Positions 11,835 to 24,826 of a stretch of DNA of 64,000 nt are shown here, piece by piece. The position numbers and the translations under genes are program-made. Location of the stretch: contig OX485804.1 of the NCBI GenBank assembly GCA_950295325.1, forward strand, positions 27,404,001-27,468,000. Direction: 5' to 3'. Below the pieces are notes generated by a model. It searched no databases. It was not told where the DNA came from and saw only the letters and a list, made by a program, of their open reading frames with translations. The DNA comes from Polytrichum commune (taxonomy: Eukaryota > Streptophyta > Polytrichopsida > Polytrichales > Polytrichaceae). Position 1 is the first letter of the stretch, and the number at the start of each line of letters is the position of its first letter.

Positions 11835-12326
11835 GGGTTACACACGGACCAAGAGCTGTGACCATGGAAATTTAAGGTCCCTTGAAAATCATCCAGAGGC
11901 CATGCCATGGGAAATAGAAATCCAAAATTGCAGTTGACAAGCCCTCAAGCTTGGGTCTAAATGAAAGTGGACCATGCGGAAGGACTGCAACATGTGTTTG
12001 GATTTGGGTCCCCGCCATGCGAATATAATTTCTCTAGAAGCCAATGGCAATTTAATTGATTGTCACAACCCCTAACTTTGTGTTAGATCACCCACCACTT
12101 TTTGATGGGCCTAACACAATATCTAGAAGACCATGAAACATTCTCCACTTACTGCCATGTAAGATGCATGTTGTGTAGGTTTTTCATCCACTTGAATTTT
12201 TTATGGTCCCGCAAATGTTCAAAATCTAGAGTAAAGTGAACTTGGTTTGTCTCCGGCTTCTCGATTGATCACATAATTGTTTTATATCATGGGTCAAGGG
12301 CCTTCAAATCAGGTGTAAAGTGGCCC
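11835..12326 (+). mobile_element. Tourist-like family A, diverged full-length copy
   Basis: Left end GGGTTACACACGGACCAAGAGC and right end GTGTAAAGTGGCCC (then TAA) match family A. The middle keeps the order of the 54166 copy (gggcctaac, ccatgaaacat, cactgccatgta). At 492 bp it is close to the ~505-bp full-length copies. Confidence 0.55.
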
Positions 12327-14086
12327 TAACTTTGTCTTGTTTTAGGTATGCATGCAAAGGTTACAAGGGTCCAAAGATTTGTTGGTGGATGACCAAAAAT
12401 CAACACTAAAACCTAATCAATATGTATATATTGTGTAAGATTCCAAGGTGTGGGTTTTTTTTTTGGGGGGGGGGGGTGTTGATTTTAGCACCGTCTTCCT
12501 TTCAATCAATGAGCTTTGATTGAGATATCTTACATCGCCATTGCATCCCAATTAGACTAAGGACTTAACCATTTTGGCTCCACATTGTCTCATGGTTTTT
12601 TTTTGGTTACATGGACTTTAAATTCAATATCATCTCATTGCTAAAAGATTTGTTGCAGAACAATACTATAGATTATCTAGAGTGCACCATGTGTTGCGCC
12701 GTTGTTGAAAGAATATATGAAATTTGCACAAAGTAGGAATAACACATAGATGCTTGGGATGCAATCTTATATTTTGTAGGGGTTTATTGAGAATTATTAC
12801 TCAAAAGAAGTTGTGGGGATCCATCAAAGAATCAACAAACACATCCATTGTCTTGCTATAATGTATTTAGAAAGAAAAAAACTAGAAACCTCCTCATAAT
12901 CACAAATATTTGTTTTGATGAGAGATTCAATATGTTGGTTGAAAGACTTAATTTCATGGAACTTGAGACCACCATTTGGGGGGGGGGGGGGGCTTCTTTA
13001 ACCAATTATTAAAAGGGACCACTTCAATAATATATAGTGTCACTTGTCCCATGGCCATATTCAGTTAACCCGTTTGGGTTCACATATAAGTTTGTGGCTA
13101 TGATCAAGGGCAAAGCATCGCTCATTCATGCCAACTTGCAGTTGGCGTCATCTCTCATTGTTGGTTGAAATTACAAACACTATAGATTGGCGGAAAATTC
13201 AAATTGTCAACGTGTCTCTGCACATATAAACATTGCATGAAGTATAAAGATTAATTTATAATACAATTTAATGATCAAGCTCTCGAGCATAACATTCTTC
13301 AGGGGGGTTATTAGGTTTGTTTCCGATAGTTGGCAACCCCCTAGTCCACACTATGACAATACTCTTGACAACACTCCCGGTATGTAACCCATCCAACTTA
13401 GTGATGTACACACTTTGAGCAGAACCAACTTGGAAGCTAATCAAATCACTTACTACCATCTACAATGCTAGTATTAGACTTTCACTATGTCAAAATGAAG
13501 TTGATATTGAACCCAAGTTCACATATTATGCAACAAGTGCATGTTGCTTCGCCCCTATGTGCCAACCCCATCGAGATTGAAAAAATGTTATGAGATGACA
13601 AAACAACAATTCCAATAGTTACGTGTAGGGACAACAACAAATGGCTTATAACTATCAAATTTTAGCAAGGACATTAGAATCTCACATACAGAAATAGAAT
13701 CACTTTTAGGGTTAAGTAGAGTATTCAAACAAGTTGGGCACATGCTCAATAACATATAAAATGGAAACCTTCCTCCACGCATCATTTGTTATTGTATTCC
13801 ATGGTTCCAAATATAGCAGACATAATAAGCACCCAAGTCAAGATCAAATACTAAAAAACACGCGCGATGGAATATTGTTGTGCATGAAACGATTTTTGGA
13901 GGGTTGTTGAAAATAACACTATAAATACGCCTTGCAAATCTCACATGTAGTAGCACGTAGTGTTTGGCAAAATTTAGACCCCAAAATATATATTATGGCA
14001 TCTGTTTTTGAAGATCATTTTTCAAGATGAAATCCTATCGCTGAACTTGCTGCAACATCAGCCCGGGCACTCTACAATGGAACTAG
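12327..14086. other. Unassigned stretch with two long G tracts
   Basis: No gene recognised. Contains T10 followed by G12 at 12465-12476, and G15 at 12978-12992. Confidence 0.45.
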
Positions 14087-14185
14087 CTTGGTGGCCCATG
14101 GCCCTTGTCATAAATAAAAAACATCTCATTGGTGGAAAAGCCAAGACCGTCTCACTTCACTTTACAATAGAGCTTGAGGGCCTAA

Positions 14186-15356
14186 GAGCATCGCAATGCA
14201 CCCAGCAACGACTCCCGTCAACGGCGCTTGGCAGGCGTGGCAATTTCGGCATGCCTCAACGGCCTCGGGAAGACTCCCGTTAGTCTCCCGTGTCTCGTCA
14301 AATACCTCCCAGTCTCGGCAAGTTTTGTCCCTTTGTTGTGAGCTTTGTTCCTCCTGCTAGACACATTCAACGTCCAGGATGGCAGTCGTAGAGGCGGGAA
14401 GGGCAAGGATTATTTTTTGTCTATGTTTTGTGTCTTCATGGTGGCCTGATTTAATCTTTTTGTTTTGTATCTTTATGTTGGTTTTTTTTCCCCATCTTCA
14501 TTCTTAATCACAATCACATTAGTCACATTAGTGCCCTTGCGACTAATGTGGCTAACACCCTCACAAGGCATTAGTCACATGAGGCACATTAGGCACATTA
14601 GGCACATTAGTGCAAACCTTGGAGAAGTGCCAAAATAACTATAGTTAACTTTTTTTTTTTCAATACATTTTAGGGGACAACTATAGTTAACTAGAAAAAA
14701 TCCAAATATTGTTATATATTCGGAGAACTTTGCCTCTTGATTTGCTTCAATTGAGGGTCTTTAATATGCTCAGGCCATTGAGGATCATGAAAAAACGCCT
14801 TTATTCGATCATTACAGTAGATTGGGCTCAATGTTATACATCACAATGTTGGGGTTTAGAACAATCTCCATGTACACCACCAACACAAATAACACACTAG
14901 TGACACTACAACATTATATTTAGTGAACATGTTGTGCTCAACTTTAGCTAACTAGATATTTAGTTAACTAAATATAACTAGAGTTAACTAGAGTTTTTGG
15001 TATAGTAAATTTTAAAAAACTATAGTTAACTACATATTTTGGCATGTCAAATCATGAACAACTATAATTATGAAAGGCAATTGTTTAACTAATAGTTGAA
15101 TTAGTTGGTGAGTTATCCAAGGTTTGTATTAGTGCGACTACTCTACGGGAGTCGGCCCAAGCCTCCGTGGCTACCCTGCTCACGCCACCGTGGCTGGCCC
15201 GCGACGCCACCAATGGTATTAGCGTGGGAATGGATAATGGGACTCCATGGCGGGTGTTGCATTGAGGTTACTGGCCGGCACCTCCCCACGCCACTTGCCT
15301 GCAGTGCCCCGGGGGCCCTTCAAATGGCCTTTGACGTGCGCGCATTGGCGATGCTC
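14186..15356. mobile_element. PIF/Harbinger-like element with GAGCATCGC ends
   Basis: Ends GAGCATCGCAATGC and GCATTGGCGATGCTC are inverted repeats, flanked by exact TAA duplications (14183-14185, 15357-15359). Ends of this GAGCATC type are common in plant elements. Both flanks are GC-rich inside (14190-14420, 15110-15356) around an AT-rich middle, which holds repeated gcacattag units (14509-14615) and gttaact motifs. No transposase is visible. Confidence 0.75.
14509..14615. repeat. Short tandem repeat of CACATTAG units
   Basis: Contains cacattagtcacattag near the start and three consecutive ggcacatta units near the end, with an inverted unit (ctaatgtg) between. Lies inside the nested element at 14186-15356. 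Confidence 0.7.
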
Positions 15357-15751
15357 TAAGGGACCAAGTGCCAAAGAAAGTTTGAATCGTGGAATTTTTA
15401 CATGGAGTCATGAATGGCATGCAACGGACAATGTTTCATCGTTTGCCATATTTTGCGTCACGTCCACCTCAAAGAGATGGGTTCAACACAAACCAAGGGA
15501 CCACGACGCTTCAAAATCTCACAATAATTGGTTTATTGTAACATATTGTATAGAAGAGCCCACACAACTAGGATGGTTATAAAATAACATTTGGTTGAGA
15601 ACATGGTCACTTAATAATGTACATTGCATTGGAAGGCATGTGACCATGCCGATTTCAATGCCAATTTTTATGGTGGAACCTTCGGATGTGTTTCAAAGGC
15701 CCTCACAATTTTCCTGACCACGGCCCTTGACCATAATATAAATTGGCCCCT

Positions 15752-16842
15752 TCATGGTTTGTACGTAAGGCAGATGCACATATTACAAACACCCTTCTCA
15801 ATGACAATTTCTTAATGTACAAGGTCTTAGACATGCTATTAAAGTGAACAAGGTTGTTATATTCCATAAGTTGTTGACTTAATTTAAAAAAGGTGTATCA
15901 CACAAACATTTCCATCTCAAAGGTATACAAAGATTGCCTCATCTTATGATATCAACCAATTATCAATATATGATTGCTAATATAACTTTAATATCCATTG
16001 GACAAGTTCTTCGATACCATTATTCATATTGTGAGTCGATCCCATGCATTCACCTAAGGCAGACATGCCTTAATCGAAGACAACAATAACATGGACACAT
16101 ATATCTGAGTGATATGCGGTTAGGTGTGGATCTAAAAATGGACACTAAACAACCACGTGCTTAAAACAAATTGTGTTGCATCCTCAAATTATACTAACCA
16201 TTCTAGGCTCAATAGTCAAGTTACAGTCTATCCTCCATATTACGACGCATTTCCTACAACCAAACTTTGGAGTGTTAGTTACGAGTGCCATACCACGACT
16301 ACCACACTTTTCAGACCCGATTTATCATAAAACATAGGTAATTAATATGCATAAACGGTGGGACCTGCATGTATGTTTGACATTCTAGAATAACTATTTC
16401 CATTACCTCGTATTTGATTAGTATCTTGGGACATGTAGGGGAACCTTGGGGACCATCGGAGAACATTGTAAGCATCGGAAAACCTTGAAAAACGCCGTGA
16501 GCATATTTCCTCAATGCACATAATTCTTTCATATTATGTATCTTCCTTATGCAAGGTAGAAATACCATAACCCGTTAACCACCCTGTAGCCGTGCACTAG
16601 ACCACCGTCATAATGGTGAAGTGCTATTTCTCAAACCGATCATGGCTTGGCAACAACTTCAATGCTTGAGTGTACACTTAGTGTAGCCAATGGGAGTCAA
16701 GTGTTGATGTACTCATGAGGTAACCAATTTAGGTGATGTTTAGTATGGAAGTGCAGATTACCGTGTTTGGTGCAGGGAGGATCTAGTGAACAAGTAGGGG
16801 GTTGGACAACTTTCCACTTTAAAAAATTGTAGTAGTAGTAGT

Positions 16843-16876
<34 letters not shown>

Positions 16877-17250
16877 GTATAGGGCAGAAAAAATATGAAA
16901 CAACTTGCATTCTTCAGGAATCCTTCTTGTCTATCTTGGAAAACTATCTCATGATTGTCAGACCATATGTTCAATGCGAATCACCTTATTTTCACGGGTT
17001 TATGGTATTTATACCTTACACTTAGAAATGGCATTTAAAATTGAAACATGCCGATTTTTTCTTGAAAAAGCTCGATAGAATAGTACGACATTTGAGGCCA
17101 AAATATCATATTACCAAGAATACGAGCATTTGGATAGTACGACACTTTCTTGCGCAACCAAACGAGTCTTAATAAAGAGGGCGAATAGTGGACGGTCATG
17201 TGCGGAGCACAATTCGCAAACTCCATGAGCTTCGTGTGACGCCCGCCTAT
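15752..17250. other. Unassigned stretch with (GTA)n and T31
   Basis: No gene recognised. At 16829-16875 a short (GTA)n run passes into 31 consecutive T (16845-16875), which may be the reversed A-tail of a retroposon, although no body was identified. Confidence 0.45.
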
Positions 17251-17265
17251 AAGTGGAAAGGCTTG

Positions 17266-17470
17266 GAAGCACCACGGGCCTTGGCTTGGTGGTTAGGGCT
17301 CATGGCCCCCAATGAGGAGGTTGTGGGTTCTATTCCCCATGCCGGCGTGGTGCTCACCACCTTAGTCCACCCAGCTATGGTGGGGGGTCCTTGGACCTTG
17401 TTGTATGGGTACCTCAAAGCCCTTTGGGGGGATACCATGTCCGGTATCTTCAAGGCACTAGTGGCTAGCT
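17266..17470 (+). mobile_element. tRNA-derived SINE (Pol III retroposon)
   Basis: Contains an A-box-like TGGCTTGGTGG at 17282-17292 and a B-box-like GGTTCTATTCC at 17326-17336, starting 44 bp apart as in a tRNA. Flanking GCACCACGGGC (about 17269) and GCCGGCGTGGTGC (about 17341) are nearly complementary, like an acceptor stem. There is no clean anticodon arm, so this is not a working tRNA. The downstream body (17355-17470) has no recognised family, and no A-tail or target duplication is evident. Confidence 0.6.
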
Positions 17471-17862
17471 AGGAACTAGTATAGTGTGTCACTAAAGTGC
17501 CCATCCTCAAAAGCAAGTGGGTGTTGCGAGCGACTCTCCTCCGAACCCAATTTAGGGTTCAACATAGGAAATGGGTTTCCATACATATTCCGCTTCTTAT
17601 TTCTCCTTTATTCCCGACCCCGGATTCAAGCTTTTGGCCACCTCTTATCCCGATGAACAATTCGAGTATACTATTACAGTTAAGTTACTAACTATATTCT
17701 GGTGTATTGTATTTAATTGCTGTGATTAGTTTGTGTGCCCGGCCGGCCGGCCACTCGCAAGTGATAAAGTTGTATGTGGTTTAGGGTGAAAATGAGGATG
17801 CATGTGGGTTGATTGATTAGCATGTGCTTGGACTTTTGTGTTTATTACTACCGAGCGTAAGC
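17471..17862. other. Unassigned stretch
   Basis: No gene recognised. Holds a GGCCGGCCGGCC block at 17741-17752. Confidence 0.4.
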
Positions 17863-17865
17863 TAA

Positions 17866-18114
17866 GGGCCCATGGAGGCAAAGTCCCAACTTTTGAGCCT
17901 AGTGAGCCCATTGGGATGCGTTTTTTTATGGGATCTTGATTATTGATTTATGCAAAAATCTCATGACTTGTACGTGTTGCAGGTTGGGTGTAGCTTTTAG
18001 CTTGACCCAATTCTCATCAACACAAGTTTCGAGCCTCGTCTCTAAAAAGTGATCCATGTAGGCAACCATGTCATATATGAGACTAAGGACTTGGGAGGCC
18101 GTGTAAATTGGCCC
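17866..18114. mobile_element. Probable Tourist-like MITE
   Basis: Begins GGGCCCATGGAGGC after TAA (17863-17865). Ends GGAGGCCGTGTAAATTGGCCC before TAA (18115-18117). Target sites match, but the end repeats are only partly complementary. No coding capacity. Confidence 0.5.
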
Positions 18115-18117
18115 TAA

Positions 18118-20164
18118 CACTCCATGGTTTGGCTCCCATATATAGACACATGGTCAAAGTCCACCTTGCTCTATTGAGTGTCCTTGGACTTTGATACCTA
18201 CCTATGTGTTTCGAGTCAATTGTGCCATACAAGCCCACTTTGGAGTGTTGTTCTCCTTCAAAACATAATAATTTTTTATGGGACTTGCACTTATTTGTAA
18301 TACATATATATATATAAGGTGGAGATTTGGGGGGTCTTTCCCCCAACACTAACCTTTTTTTTGGGTTTGTAGGGCAATAAAAGATCTTAAAACATCATGC
18401 TTAGCCCCCAAAGGTCACATAACATGAATTAGAAGTAGGGTCTCGCACTATGGGGCCAAGAATTCAACGGGCATAACGCCCCTTTTTATGATTGGCCACC
18501 CTTACAAAATGAATAGTATTTAACATGAGTATTGTTCATCTTGCAAGGGTAAATTGGTAGTTTTGTTGGACCCAAATTTTGGGTGACCCATCAATTTACC
18601 ATGTTGGCATGTATGCCAATGCCCCACATAGCGTTTGACACTAGCTAGCCATAGTAGTGTTGATGCTAGCCTTCATGAGTTCAAATTAGAGGAGCATGTT
18701 TAACAACTTGTGGAATCATCCAGACCTACCCTTCCCCCTTTAGAAAGGGTGCAAAGGGGTAGACTTAGTAACCACCCAATGAATCGTTGCGAAACACATC
18801 TACTATCATTTCAAGATTCAAGATCCTAATGGAGTTACAAAAGTTACGACACACTTCAGAAGTGAATACTTCCTTAGTATTGGAATGGTCCCACACTACT
18901 TCCTAAACGAGTTCAACATCAAACCGAAGATGACATTCGAATCATGAACACATAGTCCAATCTCATCATAACACGCACGTTTTGGATGTTCGTCATTTTA
19001 ACTACAAACATTGCCGTTCCTTTCTCAAATGAAGGCATCCCATTAAGAAGACGATTGACTACGTAAGTCCCCCCCCCCCCCCCCCCAAATGTAATGCACC
19101 TCACATTCAATCACATGACCAAAAACATTTGACTTTTGTGACATGAAGAACCCAAAACTTTGTTGGCTCTGTCTATAGGACAGAGACTATGCATCAACTT
19201 CTTCGTTTCAAGAGCAAATTTCCTAACCACTTTGTGTTCACACTTGGACGTTACTTGTTCTTGTTATTTTTGGTCCACTTTATGTGATGTGGATGCTAAC
19301 TATAGTTTATATATATACATAGAAGTGCTCCCTAAAATGCATTGAAAGAAATCTAGTTAGCAAGTGTTATTTTGGCAGTTCTTGATTATTTATTTTAAAA
19401 ATTTTGGGTGATAAATGAATAGCTTCAATCCTTAACCCATATTTGAGAAGAAGGTGCACCAAATCCAAGAAAAGTTTGGTATAGTGAATAGCCAGCCAAG
19501 GATTGGCATGAGCAAAGTAATAAGCTACAATTGTAGTCTTTCATAGCAAAGGACAGAGCCTCACGGTTCTACCGTTTTCTTGTTACTAAAGAACTTAAAG
19601 TTTACGTACAAATGGTCCCCTAGCCGACTCCCGATTAGTTATTTGCGGTCCCGATTTACCTTATCCTTGTCAGCCTTGGTTACAAAGTAACTTATATACT
19701 ACGTCATCCGGAGCTGGATCATTCCCGGGGACCTAATATTTAAAGCCACCGGAATGCTAAATTCCACACTAATTTAAGGCCGCCCACTTCTATTTTCTGG
19801 AGACCATGAGTTGGGTGGGCCGGGCAGTGTTATTTTTGTGGTACTTTTTTAGTTTTATTTTTGTATTTTATTTATTTTTCCTTCCTTCTGTTGATGGTTA
19901 AGGTTTTGTTGATGCAAGCTGCTGACCAAATGCATTGGGCCTGCCCGAATTGGAAAGGAGGAATCCTTTGACAGCCTAGTCCAGCGGTATATACCCCACG
20001 AGAAACCACACTTGGGCAGGTGGCGAGCGTTTTTGGGCAGGATCTGAAACTTTCCTCCGCTGCCCGGGTAGCCCGCTTCTAGACACAATATTCATAGCCG
20101 CATTGTCGCAATTGTCCATTGAAGGCAAGGTAGGTGGGTCCTAAATGGTTACTATATTTCCAAT
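18118..20164. other. Unassigned stretch with a C18 tract
   Basis: No gene recognised over about 2 kb. Contains C18 at 19069-19086 and a short TA run near 18304-18315. The 19760-20090 part is locally GC-rich without recognisable coding. Confidence 0.45.
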
Positions 20165-20350
20165 TACACTGATTATCCCAATTAGTGTGTGTTACTATTC
20201 GTAATTACACAAATAAATAACGTCTCATTCAAGAGTTCAATTCTTACTAACAAATGTTTGAGAGGTTGTTTGGACATTATAGAACGTAAACTAGTCATAG
20301 CATTGTGTAACTCTGAATAGTAACATTCACCAATTGGGGTAATTAGCGTA
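20165..20350. mobile_element. MITE family I, copy 1
   Basis: The left arm (attatcccaattagtgt, gttactattcgtaattacac) and right arm (tgtgtaact, gaatagtaacattcaccaat) are inverted repeats of about 45 bp. The same left arm occurs at 38764. Superfamily unknown. Confidence 0.6.
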
Positions 20351-21809
20351 GTCTGCTTCTCCTAGGATATGAAGCACGCAATTAGTACAAGATCATGAAC
20401 AAGGAGATATGTGAGCTGATTCCGTTGCTATCCTTACTTTTTTTTTTATTATCAGTTGGAGATTCATTGAAATGATTCTTCTATGTTCGCACTTAGAAAA
20501 CATTTTGAAGGGTTTAGGTTGAGCAGATTTCATGGCATCGTGGAGAGATCTCTTGGTGTGGCTCCAAAAGCCAATATTGGAGAATCCACTAATATCGCCT
20601 TCAGAGCCACATTGGGAGATCTCCCAATGTCACACCCAATGAAAATTCAAATAAATAAAACTAGGAGATCATTTACAAGAAAGAACAACTACTTCCCTTG
20701 ATGTGGCCTTTAAGACACAAGATATATGTTTTTAGACAAAAAAATTTTGGCATATATAAAAAAGAGGTAAACACGTGAAGTTGAAGATTTCAAAAACATT
20801 AGACCGTACTATATACTTTATGAGAGTTCAAGACAAAAGTTTGTAAACATACGACTCTCTAAGGGTTAAGACTCAAGACATAAAGAGTTCATGTGGACAA
20901 TAACATAACATGGGGAATAAGGTCTACATGTGGACAATAAAATACTGGGAGAACTCGCAATGTATAATCGGGAAGAATGCATTGTTGCATTTTAAAACAT
21001 ACCATAATTTTTCTCATGAAAGCAAAAACAAGAATATTGATATCTTAAAATACAAGTTCAATGATTACCGTGTATCAATAAGCCACAATATTTATGCAAA
21101 TTATAAGAATAGGTAATCCCAAATGGCTCCATGAAATTCAACATGAAACTTATTGGAAAACCATCTGGAATGCTCTTAATGTTTTCTCTATATGGGTTGG
21201 CTAGAAGAGTTCGCCAATTCTAAATTTTGTTGGGCGTGTTTCTTCTCATATTCTTTTTACTTGCACTCCATGATTATTGTTTGTGTTTTTCCCAATGTTG
21301 TTGGAATAAATCACATAACTATATTTATTCCACATTATTGTTGTGGAAATCATATCACACTCCCATTTACCATCCCAATCTCCTTTGTAATATTCGAGAT
21401 TTGATACTTCTCTTTTCTTTTGCTAGGTCGTCACAACTGAATTTGAAATCAACCACACTAAGAAGTGTTTTCATCTAGTTGCACATATCGTGAGTGCTCG
21501 GCCAATCCATATTAGTGGTGAAGCCGTGCTATGTTGTGAAGTGAACATAAATCCTCATGGCTTGCAAGAAGATTTAGTCTACCATCCTCTCTACTATCCC
21601 CATCCATCTTTTGTCCATTTTCCATCCATTTTAATCCATTTATTTCCTTTTTCAATCCATACTCATGTAGAGCATTCCGTGGTGCGAATCGACAAGCTAC
21701 CTATACAGACATGAGGTGCTATGCATTTCTAGCCAAGTAAGCTTAAACTTTGCACATTTCTTTATCGTTTCTTATCCTAAAAGAATTATATTGGGGAGCC
21801 GTCCTAATG
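20351..21809. other. Unassigned stretch
   Basis: No gene recognised. Open frames up to 83 codons lack any recognisable domain. Confidence 0.4.
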
Positions 21810-21990
21810 CAAGTGATTTGTGTTGCTGCATTGTGTTTGAGCTTATTGCATTGGAGACATTCTCGATGCAAAAACTTTCAAGGTTAAGGATACGATTGTT
21901 TTGTTGCATAGTGTTTGAGCTTCTTTCACCGGGAGAAATCCCAATGCAAATGCTTTCAAGGTTTGTGTTTGATTTTGTTGCATTTGCGTA
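21810..21990 (+). repeat. Degenerate 78-bp tandem repeat
   Basis: gtgtttgagctt recurs at 21833 and 21911 (78 bp apart), each followed after about 45 bp by ctttcaaggtt. In the + frame this gives a 26-residue repeat sharing CCIVFEL and MQKLSR / MQMLSR. About two and a half units. Confidence 0.65.
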
Positions 21991-22399
21991 GGGCAATTTG
22001 CATTCAGAGGTCTACCATTACTAAACGATCTTGTAAGCCTAATCAATGTCTTGCATTTGTAAATCGTACATGTGATTATTCTGTTACGTTTACACTTTTT
22101 TTTAAAGCATATGATATCCTCAAATTCATTTATCATGTTTATGATGTTATTATGGGTAGCGGGTTCTTGTGTAGAGTTGTAAAGTAGATTGGGAGGTCTC
22201 CTGATCTATATGGTTATACTGTGAAGTTATCAAGGAATCGGATCTTCCATCTTTAAGATTCATTCATTCACTATAGGAAGCTTTTATGTAGGTGGGAGAT
22301 GGGTACTCAACCGTTGAAGTATTTAATGTGTAAAAACATTGGAGAAAACGAATGAAATTTTCTTTGCCAACAATGGCTACATATTTAACGAAATATCGT

Positions 22400-24310
22400 A
22401 TTGAAAAATGAGGTTTTGAGGTGATGGAGAACACTTTTAAATTTCGCATAAAAATTAGATTTGTGTATGTGGTAAAAGGTAAAATGACCACACCATCTTT
22501 TGTAGAGAACTTCTTCATAGTAAATAACTCCAAATCCTCCACCGGAGATCTCAATTATGTCGGGCTAGTGATCCTTGCCACAAAACTAGACACATACATT
22601 GGTGGGAGATTGATGGTATTTGATTTCATGTGGTTTGTTGAGGATAAAAGATTGCCAATCGATATCGCAAAAAAATTTCGCTCCACGGTTGCTGATTTGA
22701 AAACTCTTATTCTTGTGCCAACACAAAAGAAGGCAAAAAAAGATCCAATTAAAGATTGGGAGACATTTTGATTTCAAGTAATAGTACACCTGGGGAGACA
22801 CCCTCCAAGACACCTCCAAGGATTCTTGGGAGACAAAGGAAGGGATCAACCAAGGATATCAAGCCCACAAAAAATACAAAGGAAACTACCTTGCAAAATT
22901 TATGGTGCATGCAAAAAGCTTGAAGATGGAATTTAAAAAATTGGAAACTATCAACCAAGCCATCCATAACCATAATGAGTCATTGTATGGTTGGGGGTGT
23001 GAACCTCTTGACAATGTTGAAGGACACAAGGTGAAGGTGCCATTGGAATGTTTACACCACGTACCAACTACATGGGTACATAGGCAAGTTACAAAGGGCC
23101 GTTATCAATAGTCGATGGAAGAGGTAATAACGCTAAATGGGTCTTGGGCTAGAGTTCTAATGCGTGTGATGCATGTCGCATTGGATAGAGAGAAGATTGA
23201 ATACAAACCTTTATCCAGAAAACATGAATCCAAACAAACTATGTTGGAAATAAATCTTTGGATTAAAGAGGTCAACACATGATAGAGACCTGAATTGATG
23301 AAACGTGAAGGAAGTGATGAAAGACTTGAATTTCTCTAGCCAGGAAGATATCAAGGCTTACTGTACTTTCCATGAGATTGTTGTTGTGTGATCATTGGTC
23401 CAAAGTGTTGAACTTGAAAATTCATAACTAAGATGCAAGGATTACCTTCTTTGAGGATGCCACACAAGGAAGACCAATTTGGGTTGATCATGGAAAACCG
23501 CAACATGCAAAATTGGGTGGCATGCGTTCAACATAATGGAATGTAAGTTCGCTCACTTGCAATTCTTTGTGGATTTATTTTTAATTTTTAATTTTTAATT
23601 TTAATTTTTTGGATATGTTTGTTCTTTAGGAGGTGTCATGATGCAAGTGCATGAACATTCTTGTCCATGCATTCGGTTCTGTCTTAGCACCAAGAGGTCT
23701 CTTGATGCATATGCCTGCACATTTGCCACTTGTGCAATATATATAATTTGACTATGCTCTTGGACCTATTCAAAAACTAACAGGGTCAACAACCTTCCAC
23801 GACATATGTAGCATTAAAGAACGTATTCCTTTGGTTATAAGGAGTGACATGTCCCTTACAACTTGGGGATTAGCGTTTCAACAATGGGTGGATGGAATGA
23901 TTCCGGATGGTCATGGGGTTTCATACTTAGGAACATCCAAACAACCTCCTCTCACAAAGTATGACGTGAGGTGCATTTAGGGTCTTCCATATGACATGTT
24001 TCAAGAGATGGACACTTTAATTTTTTAGAAGAAATTATGTTTCTTGGTGTGGAATATCTTGTACCTTTTGCTAACATGTGTGATAATAAAAATAATGACA
24101 AAATTGTTATTTGGAAAGAGTTCATGACACAACATGGTTGAAAACATCCCCACAAGGGAAAATGTTATGAGGCATGGACTTAACAGGATTGGGTTGATGT
24201 GTCCAACAAGCACAAATTCAACACCTCCTTCATGACCATGATGTGGAAGCTCATAAGGGGAACTGACGTAGAGAAGGCTTGGCTAAAGGAGAGGAGATAA
24301 TTTATGAAAA
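22400..24310 (+). pseudogene. Decayed protein-coding remnant, unknown family (possibly a transposon gene)
   Basis: Several + strand open stretches follow each other: 22421-22771 (ends KDPIKDWETF), a short one near 22790-22920 (SKTPPRILGRQRKG), 22902-23111, about 23115-23282, 23790-23980 (SDMSLTTWGLAFQQWVDG) and about 24028-24300 (GVEYLVPFANMCDNK, FNTSFMTMMWKLIRGTD). They are protein-like in composition but separated by stops, frameshifts or former introns. No domain was recognised. A transposon-encoded protein or a captured gene are both possible. Confidence 0.35.
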
Positions 24311-24532
24311 AATCCCAAGAACCAAGTTTATGGTATTTGTGGTAAGTAGTTGACACTTGCTTCCAAGGGTTGCAACCTGTGTAAGACCCATGTGATAGTT
24401 TGAGGAAAAAACACAGTCAATAAGACAAAGGAGTGGGGCCTAAGACATTGAATGGGGGCTTTGAAGGAGTGGGGTGTTTGTGTTCCTCTAGATATATTAT
24501 TTACTTCCACTAATGTCATTAGTAGAAAACAT

Positions 24533-24826
24533 TGCAAAAAAAAACCGAAGTCATTCTCCCATTGTGCTTCTTTTGATCAACTTGCTTTGCATTCGTTAAA
24601 AAACTACAATTCTTTATTTACCAACTAAAATTTTAGGAATTTGGGGGCTTGTAATATACCATTTGAAAGGTCTTGAAAATACCTTTCCAATAGTGTATTG
24701 TACACCCCAAGATTTTAGAATTGCAATCGCAAAAGAAAAAAAGAAAAAATTGCAGTTGTTTAGCGACTGCAAATCAGGGTGGTCAAAATAACCGCAATGG
24801 GATAACGACTATAGTTCTTTCTTGCA
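24533..24826. mobile_element. Fold-back element family K, complete copy
   Basis: The left arm begins GCAAAAAAAAACCGAAGTC and the right arm ends ACTATAGTTCTTTCTTGC; the arms are related inverted repeats sharing cccattg(t/c)g and tttga(t/c)ca. The centre is a second inverted repeat (tttgggggcttgtaatatacc) equivalent to 6290-6362 but less perfect. Confidence 0.65.

Larger units (their letters stand above)
14087..15751 (-). mobile_element. Tourist-like family A copy split by a nested element
   Basis: The left part (14087-14182) aligns with 3418-3520 (catggcccttg..., catctcattggt, gagggcctaa). The right part (15360-15751) ends accacggcccttgacc...attggcccc, like a family A end. The two parts are separated by the 1171-bp element at 14186-15356. 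An uninterrupted copy reads gagggcctaagggtccaaag at 3523-3542, giving a direct empty-site comparison. Confidence 0.6.
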
